From Aureimonas flava (GTDB taxonomy: Bacteria > Pseudomonadota > Alphaproteobacteria > Rhizobiales > Rhizobiaceae), in contig NZ_QYRN01000002.1 of assembly GCF_003583935.1 (NCBI RefSeq), positions 186,001 to 250,000 of the forward strand: 64,000 bases of DNA, in the 5' to 3' direction. Under the pieces are notes generated by a model that saw only the letters and a list, made by a program, of their open reading frames with translations, did not search any database and was not told where the DNA came from. A program made the translations under genes and the position numbers. Position 1 is the first letter of the stretch; the number at the start of each line of letters is the position of its first letter. Below are positions 63,056 to 64,000 of the stretch, one piece after another.

Positions 63056-63966
63056 GGCCAGCGCGCCCCGCGCCGGTTCAGGAACACGGCGTAGAGCGCG
63101 TGGCTCACGCCGATGAACAGGCGGTCGAGATGCGGCGAGCCGCCGAAGCAGAGGTTGGACACGCGGGCGGGCAGGCGGATGCGACCGAGCAGCGCGCCGT
63201 CGGGCGACAGACAGTGGACCCCGTCGCCGGCGCTGGACCAGATGTTGCCGTCCTCGTCGATCGCCATGCCGTCGGTGTAGCCGGGCGAGACCTTGGCGAG
63301 GTCGCGCATCCCGTGAAGGCTCCGCCCGTCGGGCGCCACGTCGAAGACGCGCAGGACCTGCACCGGGTCGCGCTGCGTCTGGTCGCCGGTCTCGGCGACG
63401 TAGAGCCGTCGCTCGTCGGGCGAGAAGGCGATGCCGTTCGGCCCGTCGAAGGCGTCCGAGACGAGGTCCAGCGCGCCCGTCTCGCCGTCCAGCCGATAGA
63501 CGCCGGGCCGCAGCTCGGACGACTGGCGCGTCCCCTCGTAGTCGTTGGAGATGCCGTAGACGGGATCGGTGAACCAGATCGAGCCGTCGCCCTTCACCAC
63601 CACGTCGTTGGGCGAGTTCAGCCGCGCGCCCGCGAAGCGGTCCGCCAGCACGCGCACCGCGCCGTCGTGCTCGACGCGGCACAGCGCCCGGCGGCGGTTG
63701 GAGCAGAACACGACGCGCCCCTGCCGGTCGCGCGCCTGGCCGTTCGCCTGGTCGGAGGGGAAGCGCCAGACCGAAAGACCCGCCGTCTCGCTCCACATCA
63801 TGGTGCGGTCGCGCGGCAGGTCCTGGAACAGGAGGCAGTTCCAGTCCCCCATCCAGACCAGTCCCTCGATCCAGCGGAAGCCCTCGGCGAGCCGCTCGAT
63901 CGGGGCGTTGTCGAGCACGAACCCGGCGAACCGCTCGTCCACGACCTCGAAGCCGACCTCGCTCAT
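63052..63966 (-). CDS. SMP-30/gluconolactonase/LRE family protein
   Basis: A 304-residue six-bladed beta-propeller hydrolase that probably opens a sugar lactone. RWIEGLVWMGDWNCLLFQDLP carries the N-terminal metal Glu region. LNSPNDVVVKGDGSIWFTDPVYG has the conserved Asn and Asp, DGPNGIAFSPDERRLYVAET is the next blade, and YTDGMAIDEDGNIW carries the catalytic Asp. No signal peptide is seen, so it acts in the cytoplasm. It forms a two-gene operon with the VOC protein. Aldonolactone breakdown is likely but the sugar is unknown. Confidence 0.9.
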   Translation of the reverse strand: MSEVGFEVVDERFAGFVLDNAPIERLAEGFRWIEGLVWMGDWNCLLFQDLPRDRTMMWSETAGLSVWRFPSDQANGQARDRQGRVVFCSNRRRALCRVEHDGAVRVLADRFAGARLNSPNDVVVKGDGSIWFTDPVYGISNDYEGTRQSSELRPGVYRLDGETGALDLVSDAFDGPNGIAFSPDERRLYVAETGDQTQRDPVQVLRVFDVAPDGRSLHGMRDLAKVSPGYTDGMAIDEDGNIWSSAGDGVHCLSPDGALLGRIRLPARVSNLCFGGSPHLDRLFIGVSHALYAVFLNRRGARWP

Positions 63967-64000
63967 CGCCGCGGCCCTAGCGGAAGCGGCACGGAGTGAT

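Overview
The window is GC-rich (about 70%) bacterial DNA with tightly packed genes. Its content points to an alphaproteobacterium, most likely of the Hyphomicrobiales (Rhizobiales): an NAD-dependent formate dehydrogenase fds operon beside an oxalate/formate antiporter, ampR-ampC, a cyoABCD operon led by SDR and GH15 genes, gene-transfer-agent style spike genes, and CtrA-like TTAA-N7-TTAA boxes. The genus cannot be fixed from the sequence alone. No IS element, integrase, CRISPR array or rRNA was seen. The only RNA gene is the 3' end of a tRNA at the left edge.

Region 1 (1-888): tRNA 3' end, then about 860 bp with no recognisable gene.

Region 2 (889-19764): a nitrogen-scavenging island for hydantoins and N-carbamoyl or N-acyl amino acids. 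Leftward are a cyclic-amide hydrolase (hydantoinase/dihydropyrimidinase type) and an N-carbamoyl-D-amino-acid hydrolase. Rightward are an unusual SDR and an N-acyl-D-amino-acid deacylase. An RraA-like protein (leftward) and a HisC-like aminotransferase follow. Then comes one long rightward operon: FAD amino-acid oxidase, RidA, a five-component peptide-type ABC importer encoded by four genes, an M20 carbamoylase, an isochorismatase-type amidase and a GntR regulator. A leftward MFS carrier closes the region. The inferred logic is import of a modified amino acid, opening or deacylation of the N-blocking group, oxidation of the free amino acid to an imine, and RidA clearing the imine.

Region 3 (19980-32438): a GlxA-type and a LysR regulator divergent from eutBC (ethanolamine ammonia-lyase), then a LysR regulator, an OFA-family antiporter and fdsGBAD (formate oxidation to CO2 with NADH). 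The antiporter reading frame has no stop codon and runs in frame into fdsB.

Region 4 (32648-42939): ClC chloride channel, phospholipase-D/cardiolipin-synthase-like protein, divergent argP-lysE (basic amino-acid export), a methyltransferase, a soluble double-PAS chemoreceptor preceded by CtrA-like sites, a single-domain response regulator, and a divergent ampC-ampR beta-lactamase module.

Region 5 (43024-55372): a cell-surface polysaccharide locus (rmlD, phosphomannomutase, manC, NAD-dependent epimerase, ugd, SGNH hydrolase, glycosyltransferase). It is interleaved with a small exported protein, an RTX calcium-binding protein and a two-gene unit resembling the head-spike genes of the Rhodobacter gene transfer agent.

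Region 6 (55437-63966): a leftward operon SDR-GH15-cyoABCD (bo3-type quinol oxidase) and a leftward SMP-30/VOC pair.
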